The notes beneath the pieces are model-generated. The model was given only the letters and a program-made list of their open reading frames with translations. It was not told the DNA's origin and did not search any database. Source: Diogma glabrata (taxonomy: Eukaryota > Arthropoda > Insecta > Diptera > Cylindrotomidae). Taken from it: a stretch of 64,000 bases of DNA. The translations under genes were made by a program, and so were the position numbers. The stretch spans positions 301,787,144 through 301,851,143 of the forward strand of contig OY856186.1 in the NCBI GenBank assembly GCA_963693315.1. The letters are read 5' to 3'. Below, piece after piece: positions 21,170 to 32,280 of this stretch (the stretch's first letter is position 1; every line of letters starts with the position of its first letter).

Positions 21170-22210
21170 ATTATCTAACCCTGGTTGGTCCAATAAATCA
21201 TCCAATATGCTTAACATATAAACTTTCCGGTTACTTTTTTTTCAGTCAGCGGTTGTCTGACAGTGGTTTGTTTTAGTTTACCCCAAAAATTTATTTATTA
21301 ACAATATTAGTTTTAACTATTTTATAATTTGGATTATTTAGAATATTTGAATATCTTTATAAACAAATAATCATTAGAAAAATAATTTCATTTTCAAAAA
21401 AATATCATTCATTTTTATTTGAGTTAATTAAAATAATTGATTTTCAAACAAAATGTCAAAATCATCCATTTTTATCTGAGTTTTCAAGTAGTTGTTGTTT
21501 TTTTTACTGTGGTAGCACTGCCTCTGTGCAGCAGAATTTACATGTAATTGCTCTCATATAACAACACATGATTTAATTTCGCTGCATGCAGAATTCTGCA
21601 CATGTATTTGGACCATTACGGTCAAGGATATGGATGCAAATGATATTTAACGCCAATAATTTGTTTTTGTTCGACATCTTAATTTTTCATCTGTGTTTTT
21701 CATCATAATCCAATTTTCTTTAAATATGACTATCTCGTTGTGAGCATTCATCTGATCAATTCGTAGTATTTTTCATGGTATTTACAAGATTGGTCTGCTT
21801 AATTATTGATCAAATAGCGTTATGTTTTTATTCAACGTTTCTTCATTTAATTAAGTTCTGCTATGCCCAACATATTCTGTAAGGTGTAAATTTTCTTTTG
21901 CATCGAAATCAAACAAACAATCAACACATTAATTGTACTAACTTGCCGTTACATTAAATAACCTAAGAATATCGTTTAGTAACTAATAACTAGCATATGC
22001 GGTGTTTTGCTATAAATGAGAAGGAAGAGAATTAAAAAAACAAATATCATTTAATTTTTTTTTTCATTTATAACTCTTTATTTTTGATTTCTAAACATTT
22101 GTTTTGCTGACACTTATAATTTATTTACATTTTCTTCTTCTCTACCTAACAGTGTACCTTTGTTGTATACATGAAGTATATTATTCTTTCTCAGGGTTTG
22201 TAATATGAAT
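21170..22210 (+). repeat. dispersed repeat H, plus-strand copy
   Basis: It is the inverse of 60780-61975 over most of its length. Shared blocks in order are CTAACC-GGTT, TTGGATGATTTAT (inverse), AAACTAAAACAAACCA (inverse), CAACATATTCTGTAAGGTGTA, ATGACTATCTCGTTGTGAGC, CAAGATTGGTC, and ATACATGAAGTA near the far end. The middle third differs between the copies, so one has gained or replaced sequence. No convincing ORF is present, and no terminal repeat was found. It could be an old transposon or a segmental duplication. Confidence 0.7.
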
Positions 22211-22731
22211 AGGATGTTCCGTTTGTAGAAGATGAAATGTTTTCGCAATGTAAAATTGGATTTTTTTTGTAGTTTGAATTACCTTGTGCTATGAATCAAA
22301 TATTTATTTTTGCTTAATCAAAATGAATATGCGACAGTTAAAGAGCTGAACAGAAATTTTTTTTTGGTATCAAATGGTTGATGTAACGATTTGGATGATT
22401 GTATTTAAATAAGTTTGAACTTTCTAACAGACGGTTTCGAGGATAGAAATTTTTAAATTTTGTTAGTTCTTTAATTCCAATATAAATGGAGATAGGCATT
22501 TCCTTTGTTATTTTAGATTATATAAAACAAAATGTACCTTACAAAAAAACAATAGAATTATTAGAAAAAGTACGCAAGTAAAAAGAGTGAACAAATAAAT
22601 AAATATTAAAATAATATGCTTAGTTTAATATACTACATAAAAGTTTAATTGATTTGAATTAAAAACTAAAACTCAAATATGTGTTCAACTGAAAATGTCT
22701 CTAATATAAACGTGAACCAAAGCAAAGATTT
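22211..22731. other. AT-rich sequence, no feature recognised
   Basis: No ORF, shared repeat or RNA gene was seen. Confidence 0.45.
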
Positions 22732-22852
22732 AGGTTTTTTTTTTTTTTTAATAAGAAGTGTTGTGTGGTAGGAATTACAAAATGTGTCACAACAACACAT
22801 AGATACCTTTTAAGACGGAGGTCCCACAACAACATGCGTCTTGAGGTATAGG
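22732..22852 (-). mobile_element. LINE-A 3' terminal fragment, minus strand
   Basis: On the minus strand it encodes RRMLLWDLRLKRYLCVVVTH and continues in frame into the poly(A) (T run at about 22736-22750 on the plus strand). It aligns with the end of the 7.5-kb copy, with a net in-frame loss of four codons after LLWD. As in that copy there is no stop before the tail. The 5' side is cut off at about 22852, next to the start of the minisatellite repeat. Confidence 0.8.
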
Positions 22853-22856
22853 TGGA

Positions 22857-23932
22857 CTTTTTCCAAAATTCTAAAAATATTGCAAAAATTATTACGAAAT
22901 CAAAAATTGAAAATTTTTTCAAAATTCCAAAAATTATAATATAATCAAAAATTAAAAATTTTTCAAAATTCTAAAAATATTCCAAAAATTCTTACAAAAT
23001 CAAATATTAAAACTTTTTCCGAAATTCTAAAAATATTGCAAAACCTATTACAAAATCAAAAATACAAACTTTTTCAAAATTCCAAAAATATTTCAAAAAC
23101 TATAAAAAATTCAAAAATTTCCATGTCCAATTTCATTTTAAATTACATTTACGTCATAAAAACAGCTACATTTTTTTTCCAAAAAATTGGCTAAAAAAAT
23201 AAATGAAATCATTTTTTGATACACTTGACATTATTTGTTGACAAACTTATAATGCCGTAGTTCTCTATAATAATAATAAAATATCATGTCATACAAACTA
23301 TTAATTTTATTTTTTTTAAAAAAATTGGGTTAAAAATAAATAAAAACCTTTCTTTTGACACACTTGACCACATTTTTTGACAAACTTATAATGACATAAT
23401 TCTCAATAATAATAATAAAATTTCATTTCAAACAAACAATTTTATTTTTTTCCAAAAAATTGGGTAAAAAAATAAATAAAAATCTTTCTTTTGACACATT
23501 TGACAACATTTTTTTGCAAACTTATAATGCAATAATATAGGTTTTGATCTCACATACCAATCCCGACCATTAAGATTTCTCCAAATTTAATGTTCCTACT
23601 CGTAATCACTTAAAATTAACGTTTTTTAAGCCAAAAATATGAAAATTTGCTATTTTTGACACACATAATGATTTTTTCGACACACTTCCGGTGCAGTTAT
23701 CGAACGCAGCGTCCTTTTGGACCTGTCGCTTGTGAATACCTATTTTTAGAAAAAAAAGTTTTTGAAATCCCTCCAGCGGTTTTCCCTGCAGTGTAGGTAA
23801 TGACGGCAGACATACGTTTTTTTTTTTAGCATCAGTAGGTCCTAAAACGTCGAGAAATGCCAAAAAAAGTGGGGGTAAGAATTTCACTTTTGGCTCATGA
23901 ATGTAATACTTGGGTCTTTCAGACCGAAGTAA
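22857..23932 (+). repeat. minisatellite-plus-hairpin repeat J, copy 1
   Basis: It has three parts. The first (22857-23115) is a degenerate array of CAAAAATT, AAACTTTTTC, AAAATTC and AAAAATATT units of roughly 60 bp. The second (to about 23530) has two to three copies of a unit with TTTTTTCCAAAAAATTGG, TTTTGACACACTTGAC and AACTTATAATGC. The third is a conserved block with CTCACATACCAATCCCGACC, TTCCGGTGCAGTTATCG, CAGCGGTTTTC and CCTAAAACGTCG. It closes with TAAGAATTTCACTTTTGGCT and the hairpin GGTCT-TTC-AGACC (23908-23930). An internal minisatellite with a 3' hairpin recalls Helentron-associated elements; that assignment is inference. The 93-codon minus ORF within it is not a gene. Confidence 0.75.
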
Positions 23933-26900
23933 AAAAGTTATTTTGCATTTTGAATTGCATTAAAGCTCAGTGAAAAATAAGAACAAAAATTTTTTATTGA
24001 AGATCGAATTGTAAATTGATGATAAAATATTTAAGGATTCAAAACGAAAAATTTAAAATTTTAACTGACACAAAGCCAGTAAGAAAATCAAATTGTTAAG
24101 GAAAAACTTTTAATTCTTAAATTATATTCACACATCAAATTAGTGTTTGATCAATAGTATTTTTTATGACACAAAACTTCCTCCACAATTTTTAATAAAA
24201 AACAAAAAGTGGTGGAGAAATCAATATAATCATAAAATTTTCAATTTACTGCTCATTCTTTTACATTGATTATGATTGTGATCTTTATTAAAAATTATGT
24301 GTGTTGGGTAGACTAGGTAGTCTTTCTAAAACTGGCATTAAACTCAGAGAACACGGGTTCGCTCGTATCTTGGTCAAAGTGTTTTAAGCAAAAAATTAAC
24401 AATTATCATACGTTTTCCAATTAACCGAAATCCAGACAATGTGGTTGATAAATTGTACAAACAATCTATAAGTTCTATTACTGATCACCTTCATAAAACT
24501 AATCGTCTTTATGTGAAACTCAGAGAAACTTGCTGATAGCCTACGTTTCTCAATGCAGCATAAACAGCACACTCAAAAAATAGGTAATCAAATACCACCA
24601 TGACAGTTATTTAAGGAATTTTTTTGTCCCAAACTAATTTATTTTTTTAATTCATTTCCGAGTTCTCTTACATATTTATAGTTTTAATATTTTACATTTA
24701 ATCACTGAATATCTTAGCACCAACTTATTATTCAAATCCAATTAAAACATTTTATGCAATTTTTTCACTGAGTTTCAATACAACTTCTTTAATTTGTTGT
24801 ACCAACTATTTATTAATAGCACACATTTGTGAAAAGTGAAAAGCATCGCAAAAAATTACTTTTTGTGAAGAACAATTCATTTTAATCGATTACTCTAAAC
24901 TCAAAAATTTTTACCATCAAATTGAGTTACACTTGGCTGGAAATGCAATAAATTTGTATCAGTTTATATTCCTGTTTTATCCATTCTAATCTTCTAATAG
25001 TAAACAAAAATGTTATCGTATCTCAACTCATTGTGGATTTATCTATGAACGATGGTGAGTGAAACATCAATGAAACATCAATTTCTTGGTTATATGTATA
25101 TCAAACATTTTTTCTCTAACATTACGTTTCAAAATTTCAATGTAATTTTTGGCGAATTTATCTTGATTCTCTACCAATTGATTTTGCATTTTTTATGTTG
25201 TAATTTAGTATAACTTCATAGTCTTATACTTCAAAGTAGTTATATTTGACTTAGTTGTGATCATTGATTTATTTAATTGAAGTACATAAATTTTAAAATC
25301 TAAATCGCATTGAATAGGAATAATTTCCAAATGGTTACAAATGGTTTTCTACAATAATCGTTCAACAGATGTTCTAGATTCTTTTACTCGTGCACCTTTC
25401 CATATAATTTTCACCTTTTTAACTATATAAAAATCTCAATCTGCACACATACAAAGATAAAAAAAATAAAGGATTTATAAATCCTTTTGTAATCCAAGTG
25501 AATCTCCTTGTTTCGTTAAAGATATTTCTAACTATTTTAGGTTCATTTAAAATAATTTATACAAAAAAACATTGAAAATGAACTAAAGAAATCCGGAAAA
25601 CTTTTAAGGGATGAAAATTGGAAAAACCTGTATTTTGTATAAATTTTATTCAAGTATTTTATGCCTTACAGGAAAATTAAATGATTTTTATTGGGTGACG
25701 GATATTCGAAAAGTTTAATGTTATACATTAAAGAGAAATTGAAATGATGTCACGATTTCAGTTGAAATCATCTGGGAGTTGTAAATTAATACAAAGAAAA
25801 CTCTTTAAATTTTTGAAGTGAATTGAACTTTTTTTAAATTGGGTTTAACAGTTTTTTTTATAAGTTAAAAGAGTTAGGAAAGGATTTTAGTTAAGGGACT
25901 TTTGATTTTGATTGATCCAAACCATAATAGTATATTGTTTACAATACAAGTACAGAATAATATGAGTAAATTAAGAGTATGAAGGTTAAAAACTCGAGCG
26001 TAGCGAGTGGTTTAATTCAGTAGGAGTAAATATTATCATTCTGAGAAAGTTTTACAATAGCTTATTTTTCTACGATCGATCAAGAAATATTAATAAAAAA
26101 AATTAGAAATTAAATTGGAATAATTGTATCAAGATAATTTTTTTAACCATAGCTAATGAGGCTCATTAAAATTTGTGAATGAGTGTGTTATAAATTTTTA
26201 TGGTGACGCCTTTCTTTTCAACTGTAATATACTATCTATCTTTGGTTATTATTTGTTATTTAATAATAAAGCATGCTGTTTATAAATTTTTTATTTTACA
26301 AAAGGGTAAAATTTATATTTCTTATGCGCAAGTTTTGTATTGTTGTTGAATTGTTGTTTGAATTTTTCTCTGTTGAAAGTTTTTCATGACAACCGTTGTC
26401 ATGTCAGTATTGAATGGTTTATAATTTCATTACGCACTAGTGTGTAATAAATATATTAAGTTACGGTCGCCTAGGTGATTGTATCATAATTAATAATAAT
26501 GTCACGTTCTCCATAAAATTACTAAAAATTGTATCTGTAACTGTATATCATAAGTGCAATTTTTAGTTTGGTCGTAGAAAAACTTATGAGAAAACTTTAT
26601 GATAAAAGTTAATAAATCAAATTGAACAAAGATAAATAAATTCAAAGTCAAAAATGGTGCTATTTAAGTTGATGTTCCTTATTGTATAATAAAATTGAAA
26701 GTGAGGAGTTCTAAGTACAAATAAATTGGAAAATTCTTTAATTAAAAAAAATGTCGATTAGACTAATTAAACCCAATGTTTTTTAAGCTGAATAAACATC
26801 TTTTGTTTTCTATTAATTATTTCCAGTACATCTTTTCAAATGTCTTTGTTTTATTTATCAATAATAATTTTCCAGTTTTCATTTGTTTGTTATTTTTTTT

Positions 26901-27497
26901 TTGTCGTTGCTATAGACATTTTCTCGGAAAAATATGGTAACATAAATATCTTGAAAACATAAATAAATTTCTAAGAATTATGTTTGGTGATGCAAGATTA
27001 TTATTTGCTTACCTAAAGAAAAACAATTTGTGTTCGCAGCTTGAGTTGAATTTTAAGAAAGTTCTTTGAAATTATTTTTATTGCGTAAGGCTAAGTTTGA
27101 GTTTGTGTAAGTAATTCAATCAATTTTGATACTGTAAGCTATTTGAAGATAAGTTTAGTATATCCTGTTACCTGTATAACTATTGCTTGGAAAACATTAA
27201 CTGTTTATAAATTTTAGATGAAGGAGATCGCTTCTAAACTATTAAAATGTAGTGAAAAACAGATAATCGCAAAAAGATACAGTAAATTTTCTCAAAAGGC
27301 GTAACTTTTACAAAAATTGGTCCCATTTTTATTTTGTTCTGGAAGTAGAAACTTATCTGAACAAAGAACTTACAATTCAAAGTTCAACTAATAGTGAATA
27401 ATGCACTTTCGCATTCTTGCAATTTAAGTCATTCAAATGTTGAGATAACCTTCTTACTCTCTAATACAACTTTGTTATTACAAACTTTGGATCTAAT
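23933..27497. other. AT-rich sequence, no clear feature
   Basis: No transposon or RNA gene was recognised in this 3.5-kb stretch. At 24415-24535 a plus-strand frame reads INRNPDNVVDKLYKQ and LHKTNRLYVKLRETC before two stops. It looks more protein-like than its surroundings but I do not recognise it. Near 26465, TTACGGTCGCCTAGGTGA weakly resembles the end of the 7.05-kb MITE. Confidence 0.4.
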
Positions 27498-28410
27498 AGC
27501 AATTCCACGTCATCGCAACAGCATTTGTTCTAGCATGTGACCTGACACCCTCTGATTTCGATAAAATTTCATATACAGATGACAATTGCCAATGACAAAA
27601 TAAAAATACCATTTTATTCAAAAAATTAAATTTCGCTCTAGGGATGACACAGGGTAGCGGCAAAGTTTTAGGGGTTTGCGAAACAGTATCTTTGAATATC
27701 TTTGGATATCTTTGTATCGATTTGTATCAAGTATCTTTGAATATCGATTGCTAAAGATTCACTAAACTGATTTAAGTCATTTATAGCTCAGTGGAAAGGT
27801 AATTGATAGGACTTATAAAAAAAATACTATAAATTTTTTAATAATTTTTTAAAAGTGTGTTAAACTTAAAAAAAATTTCAAAGATGGCGCTGTTGGAGGT
27901 ACCCTCACTTTTACCACTTTTTTTTCCAGAAAAAAAATTTTTAATTAGTTCGTAATCTAAAACGAAAGTTTCCCAGGTACATAATTTCTCGTTTTATAAA
28001 TAAAATTTTACAAAATTTTCAATATTTTTTTAAACAATGCAGTGAATCGTCTATTTAACTCAACCCACCGGAATTCTTGTTTTATAATAATTTAACGACC
28101 ATTTAACTATTTTAAGGATACAAATTAAGTATTTGAGGTTGTGAATGCTTTTTACATAATTTATCTTTTCATCCATTTATATCTGTCCGAAATTAATTTT
28201 ATAGGCATTTAAAAATCAAGTACCGTACTTTGTTACCTGTTGATGATAATACCTGTCATAAAATGAGAGGTATTATCTGTTTGCTAACACAACACAAATA
28301 TTTTTTTAACAAGATTGACAAATGAATTTAGTAATGATGCTATACACTCAAAATATCTCTATAGACTATTATTTTCATTACTTTGCTCTCATTTATATCC
28401 GTAAGTTTTT
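27498..28410. mobile_element. MITE K, copy 1, right TIR lost and inner segment inverted
   Basis: The left end AGCAATTCCACGTCATCGCA (27498) matches the TIR of the complete copy at 57279-58165. The interior is collinear: TTTCGCTCTAGGGATGACAC, AAGTTTTAGGGG, AATATCGATTGCTAA, AAAGATGGCGCTGTTGG, AACCCACCGGAATTCTTG, TTATCTTTTCATCCATTTAT and GTACTTTGTTACCTGTT. After ACCTGTCATAAAATGAGAG, the segment with GAATTTAGTAATGATGCT and CTATTATTTTCATTACT (about 28320-28400) is in inverse orientation compared with the complete copy. No right TIR follows. Confidence 0.8.
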
Positions 28411-28981
28411 TAAATCGATTTTTGACGAAATACCCTAAAAATACATATTAAACAAAATAATTCTCCGTTTCATATAGTGCCGAAATGGTTCCTTCGCCAA
28501 TTACAAAAATCCACTAACAAATGCTTGTTGAAATTTGGAAAGTATTATTATATGGGAAATTAGTAATAAAAGAAATGTCGTTGAATCAACACAGGAGGAT
28601 TAATTTAGGAATAAACTTGTCTTACTCGCGTCATAGAACGCGATTCCTTTAATGAAACAACAATGGCATACAAGATATGATAACAACATTCAGTTTAAAA
28701 CACTTCCGATTAAAGATAGTAATTCTGAAGAGCTTTCTGAATATGAACCCTAAAACTTCAATCTAATGAGTGAGGAAAGGATTTAAATATGTATGTGCAG
28801 TAAAAGGATTATTTTTTGTAAAACGATCCACTGCTAGAGGAAGCATTGTTTGCCGGCTTGACATATAAAAGCGATCTTTACTAACGTAATTTGCGAAACC
28901 GTTAACGACCTTAAGGACGTAACATGACGTAGAATGAAGTTTAGAATCAGATTTATAAATAAGAATTTGAAATATGCACCA
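28411..28981. other. AT-rich sequence, no feature recognised
   Basis: Nothing was recognised. Confidence 0.45.
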
Positions 28982-29084
28982 GCAGCCAAGCTCCGTAATT
29001 GTGAAGCGGTGATAAGTTTTTTAATGAAAAGTAACGAAGAAATTTTTAACACTTCACCCCTTCACAGTTAAAGACTTTGGCTGC
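28982..29084. mobile_element. 103-bp mini-MITE, same family as the 9.49-kb outer element
   Basis: The left end GCAGCCAAGCTCCGTAATTG and right end inverse GCAGCCAAAGTCTTTAACTG extend into GTGAAG-GGTGA in both TIRs (about 30 bp). The spacer is only ~40 bp. It supports the same TIRs as true ends for the 9492-11168 composite. Confidence 0.75.
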
Positions 29085-29876
29085 AGGAATTTTCATTAAT
29101 TTTTTATGTATTTTTTAATTTGTATAGACATTTTGGTTTAATTAAATTATGCTCAATTGATTCCAACACTTCGTTGTGACTTAACATCACTCCGATGCAA
29201 AATATACCATCATAAATAATAATAACCGAATTAAAAGAAAAGAAAGACAGATAAACTCCGACTAGATAAACTCCCCCAAAAAAATGTTATCGCTTATGAA
29301 CCAAAAATTGTTCTATTGTTCTAGCGAATTATAAAGACAACAACATTTACATAACCATGTAATTTTTAGCCTCAGGTTTAGTCAAATTTTTTCTCTCTAG
29401 TGATCATTGTTGTTGTTATACTGTAGCCATGCTGGTATTTAATAACAATCTTGTATCAGTTAAAAAGAAGATGACTAGTCTTAATTGTCGTCTAATGACA
29501 CAATGTCTACAATTGATTTAGAGAATTAATTTTGATTTAACATCTCACTCCGATGTCAAATATATCATCGAGTATATCTCGAGTAATAAAAACTGAATCT
29601 AAAAAACGGCGATAATTATAAAAATATATTGCATTCCATAGCATTCCATGCCAATTATCTGGAAGATTAAGTTTTGAACCAATAAGCAAATTTAGGCAAA
29701 CTAATATTTATTTTTCCGATGCGATTTCTATTATGTCGAATTTTTTTAAACATATCTATCGCGTTGTAAGAGGGTTCAAGAAACAACACCAACACTCTTC
29801 AAATATGTGTTATTATGGTTTTCCATGTGGTTTTCCATATTATTCACTGTTTGTGTGCTTTTGTCACTTTTGAATT
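29085..29876. other. AT-rich sequence, no feature recognised
   Basis: Two short stretches are weakly similar to each other (CATCACTCCGATG near 29190 and CATCTCACTCCGATG near 29542, each followed by AATATA-CATC), perhaps an old duplication. No gene was seen. Confidence 0.4.
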
Positions 29877-30067
29877 AAAGTGCAATATTTAAAAATATAC
29901 TTTTTACTGTTTATTTTTAATTTCTTATTTTATTAATAATAATATAAACTTCCTTATAGTAACAATTTGGTATCCAAATTGCTACTATAAGGAAGTTTAT
30001 ATTATTATTAATAAAATAAAAAATTAAAAATAAACAGTAAAAAGTGTATTTTTAAATATTGCATTTT
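29877..30067. repeat. 191-bp near-perfect palindrome
   Basis: Arms 29877-29970 and 29974-30067 are 94 bp each with about four mismatches, and the loop is only TAT. The stem includes CTTCCTTATAGTAACAATTT near the tip and TATTTAAAAATA near the base. It lies downstream of the Penelope-like relic in that element's orientation, so it may be part of its terminal region. This is unproven. Confidence 0.9.
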
Positions 30068-30429
30068 AACTCTTCAAATCTTATTTTCCTTAAGAGTATT
30101 GTAATAGTTACTTTTTTCTGAGCTAGCCAACTGTTTCTCACAACCCAAATTTGAGGTTTTTCAAAATAAGACACTCAATTTTTTTTATTTTTATAATTTT
30201 TAAAAATTGTTTATTTTAAGTTGTGTTAAAGTTGTTGTGTTGTTGCTACTTAAAATAATTTGTAATAATGCTTCTATTTATACTTAAACCTATCGACAAA
30301 TACGAGAAAAATTATAATATATAAACCAAAAACTTGATTAGTGGGCGTGAATAATACAAAATGTAAAAAATATAATAATATATAATTAGAGGGCGTTAAT
30401 GTTTAAGAAAAATATTGACTATTTTGAAC

Positions 30430-31640
30430 AGATGTTAAATATAGGGGATGTAATTATCCATCGTCCGTCCGCATTCTTCAAATCTTTTGTTTTTGAAACA
30501 TAAAGTGATTCATTTCTCTTTTAATTTCCATTTTTGAATAACCGGTTTTATATGCAAATATAAATATGAAACTTTTTTTGTTCCTCGAATCTAGTATAAA
30601 TTCTCTCATTGTTTGTTCAATGTATGTTTTTAAGAATAATCTAAACATTTTATCTGATAAACTCCTGATTTTTTATTCTTATAAAACTCCCTTGCTGTTT
30701 GTCCAATGTATGTTTCCGGGCAATTTTAATATACCTGATTTTTTATTCTTATTCTCTTTATCTTTGAAGTTATTTCAACATTTCCTAATTTGTGTTGGAG
30801 GTCGCTTGGTTACCAATTCCATTTTGTGTTTCTGAAAAATATTCTGCAGTTAATTTGTGATTTCTGGTTTAAAAGGTCGATTAATTCTTATTTTCTGTTG
30901 ACCAGATGCTGGAGTTAAAGTTGTATGTTGATGTCTAAACAGTTTTGCTTCATGTTTTTTGATAATTTTATTTGTGTTTTCGACAAAATTTCCATTTGCT
31001 AATTCTGCGTCTAGAATAATTGGTGTTTCCTTTTCGAATTCGTACTTGTTAATCGGTATATTAAATAAGCTATGAACCATAGAATGAGCATGATCGAATG
31101 AGTCATTTGTGATGAATCTATTGTTATTTATCGTTTTGTTTTTTAATTCCAAAAGTTAATTTATTTGAGCTGTTTTCATTGTGAATTTGATAGATGAATG
31201 GTGATTGTGGCAAATTTATCAGGAAGTTCTGGCTTACTAACTATTGTAAATATGTCATCGACATACTGATACCAGATTCTTTAGAAAACTTGTACATATC
31301 TTTAAGGTTTTCTTCCAACTTGTTCATAAAAAGGTTGCTAATATATGGTGCAAATTTATTTCTCATTGGTGTACCCGATTTTGTTTGCAAAACATATTTC
31401 TAAATTTGGCAAAACTTTGGACCATACAAGTTTGTGTGATTTTCAAATATATGCATCGATGTTTGGTGTTGGAGCCTCACAGTCTAATAAATGTTCTTTT
31501 AAATATTATTTTCTTTATCAATCGGTATACTTGGGAACACCAACCTTTAATTTTTAGCCTCACGTATTTATCTAACTCCTTCAGTTGGGTGGTATCTTTT
31601 TTATACAAATAAAATTTTTCGAAGTGACTTGAATGATACG
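30430..31640 (-). pseudogene. Penelope-like element relic: RT and GIY-YIG endonuclease
   Basis: On the minus strand, RT motifs appear first: a KSGTPMRNKFAP segment (about 31390-31345) corresponding to the G-x-P-M-x-N-x-x-x-P motif, then the catalytic YVDDIF (31266-31249). Further on is an open frame (31152-30850) reading SFDHAHSMVHSLFNIPIN and ending IIKKHEAKLFRHQHTT, typical of the region between RT and endonuclease in Penelope-like elements. Around 30770-30590 come KSGVYQIKC and TYIGQTAREF, the start of a GIY-YIG nuclease. That segment is present twice in tandem, the two copies diverged. Frames change between blocks and stops interrupt them, so the copy is dead. Weak C-terminal similarity runs to about 30430. 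Confidence 0.8.
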
Positions 31641-31737
31641 TTATTGTTTAATTTATTTTATTACAAATTCTCTAACTTTTCATTCTATTTAAGAAACTAA
31701 AATTAAAAATAAATTAAATTTTCTTATAGTTATTCCC

Positions 31738-31865
31738 AAGAATCTGGTATCGATAAGTCGATGACATATTTGTAATTTGTGGTTGGTAAACCAGACCCCC
31801 TCCTGATATATTTGCCACAATCAACATTCATCAATCAACTGTACAACAGAAACAGAAGAAAATAA
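31738..31865 (+). pseudogene. second Penelope-like fragment, opposite orientation
   Basis: AATCTGGTATCGATAAGTCG, GATGACATATTT, GGTAAACCAGA and ATATTTGCCACAATCAACAT match, on the plus strand, the minus-strand segment of the neighbouring relic that carries the YVDD box (31280-31165). The YVDD codons are altered here (ATAAGTCGATGAC). The two fragments lie head to head about 100 bp apart, an arrangement known for Penelope-like copies. Confidence 0.75.
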
Positions 31866-31969
31866 CGTTTAAATTTTTGAAAATCAAAATAATTAGAAAC
31901 GACTTATTTGAGCTGATTTATTTTTTAGATTTATTTTTAAAATTTATAGAAAACGAAACGATTTTCATA

Positions 31970-32280
31970 TGTAACACGTTTTTTTAAAAAATTCCATCTT
32001 TAAGCTTTAAAGTAAAACAGAAAAAAACAAACTAGAGGTTTCTATCTTTAATAGAACCGAAGTTATGAATATTTGAAAATAACTCGTAAAGCCAAAAATC
32101 ACGAAATTCTCGAAATTTAGAACCCCTATATTTTTCGAAAATAAAAAAAAAATCCTCGAACACGTTTATCTTTTTTTTTTTCAATATAAACCTCAAAAAA
32201 AAATTTCACCCAAATCAAAAATGTGTCGGTCAGATTTTGTCCAAATCTGTTTGATTTGTAAAAGAATGACCCATACATTT
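31970..32280 (+). repeat. dispersed repeat E, copy 2
   Basis: Collinear with 13186-13450: TTTAAGCTTTAAAG, TCTATCTTTAATAGAACCG, CGAAATTCTCGAAATTTAGA, CCTCGAACACGTTTATCTTT, CAAATCAAAAATGTG and TTTGTAAAAGAATGACC. This copy is slightly longer owing to A and T runs and a small internal duplication of CAGATTTTGTCCAAATCTG. Confidence 0.7.

Noticed and set aside
23606..23887. 93-codon minus ORF, and its counterpart at 54669-54950
   Set aside because: Both lie in the conserved block of repeat J, their translations do not correspond to each other, and no domain is seen.
30566..31612. Several plus-strand ORFs (30566-30835, 31194-31403, 31345-31612)
   Set aside because: They are antisense to the Penelope-like RT and GIY-YIG motifs, which read on the minus strand.
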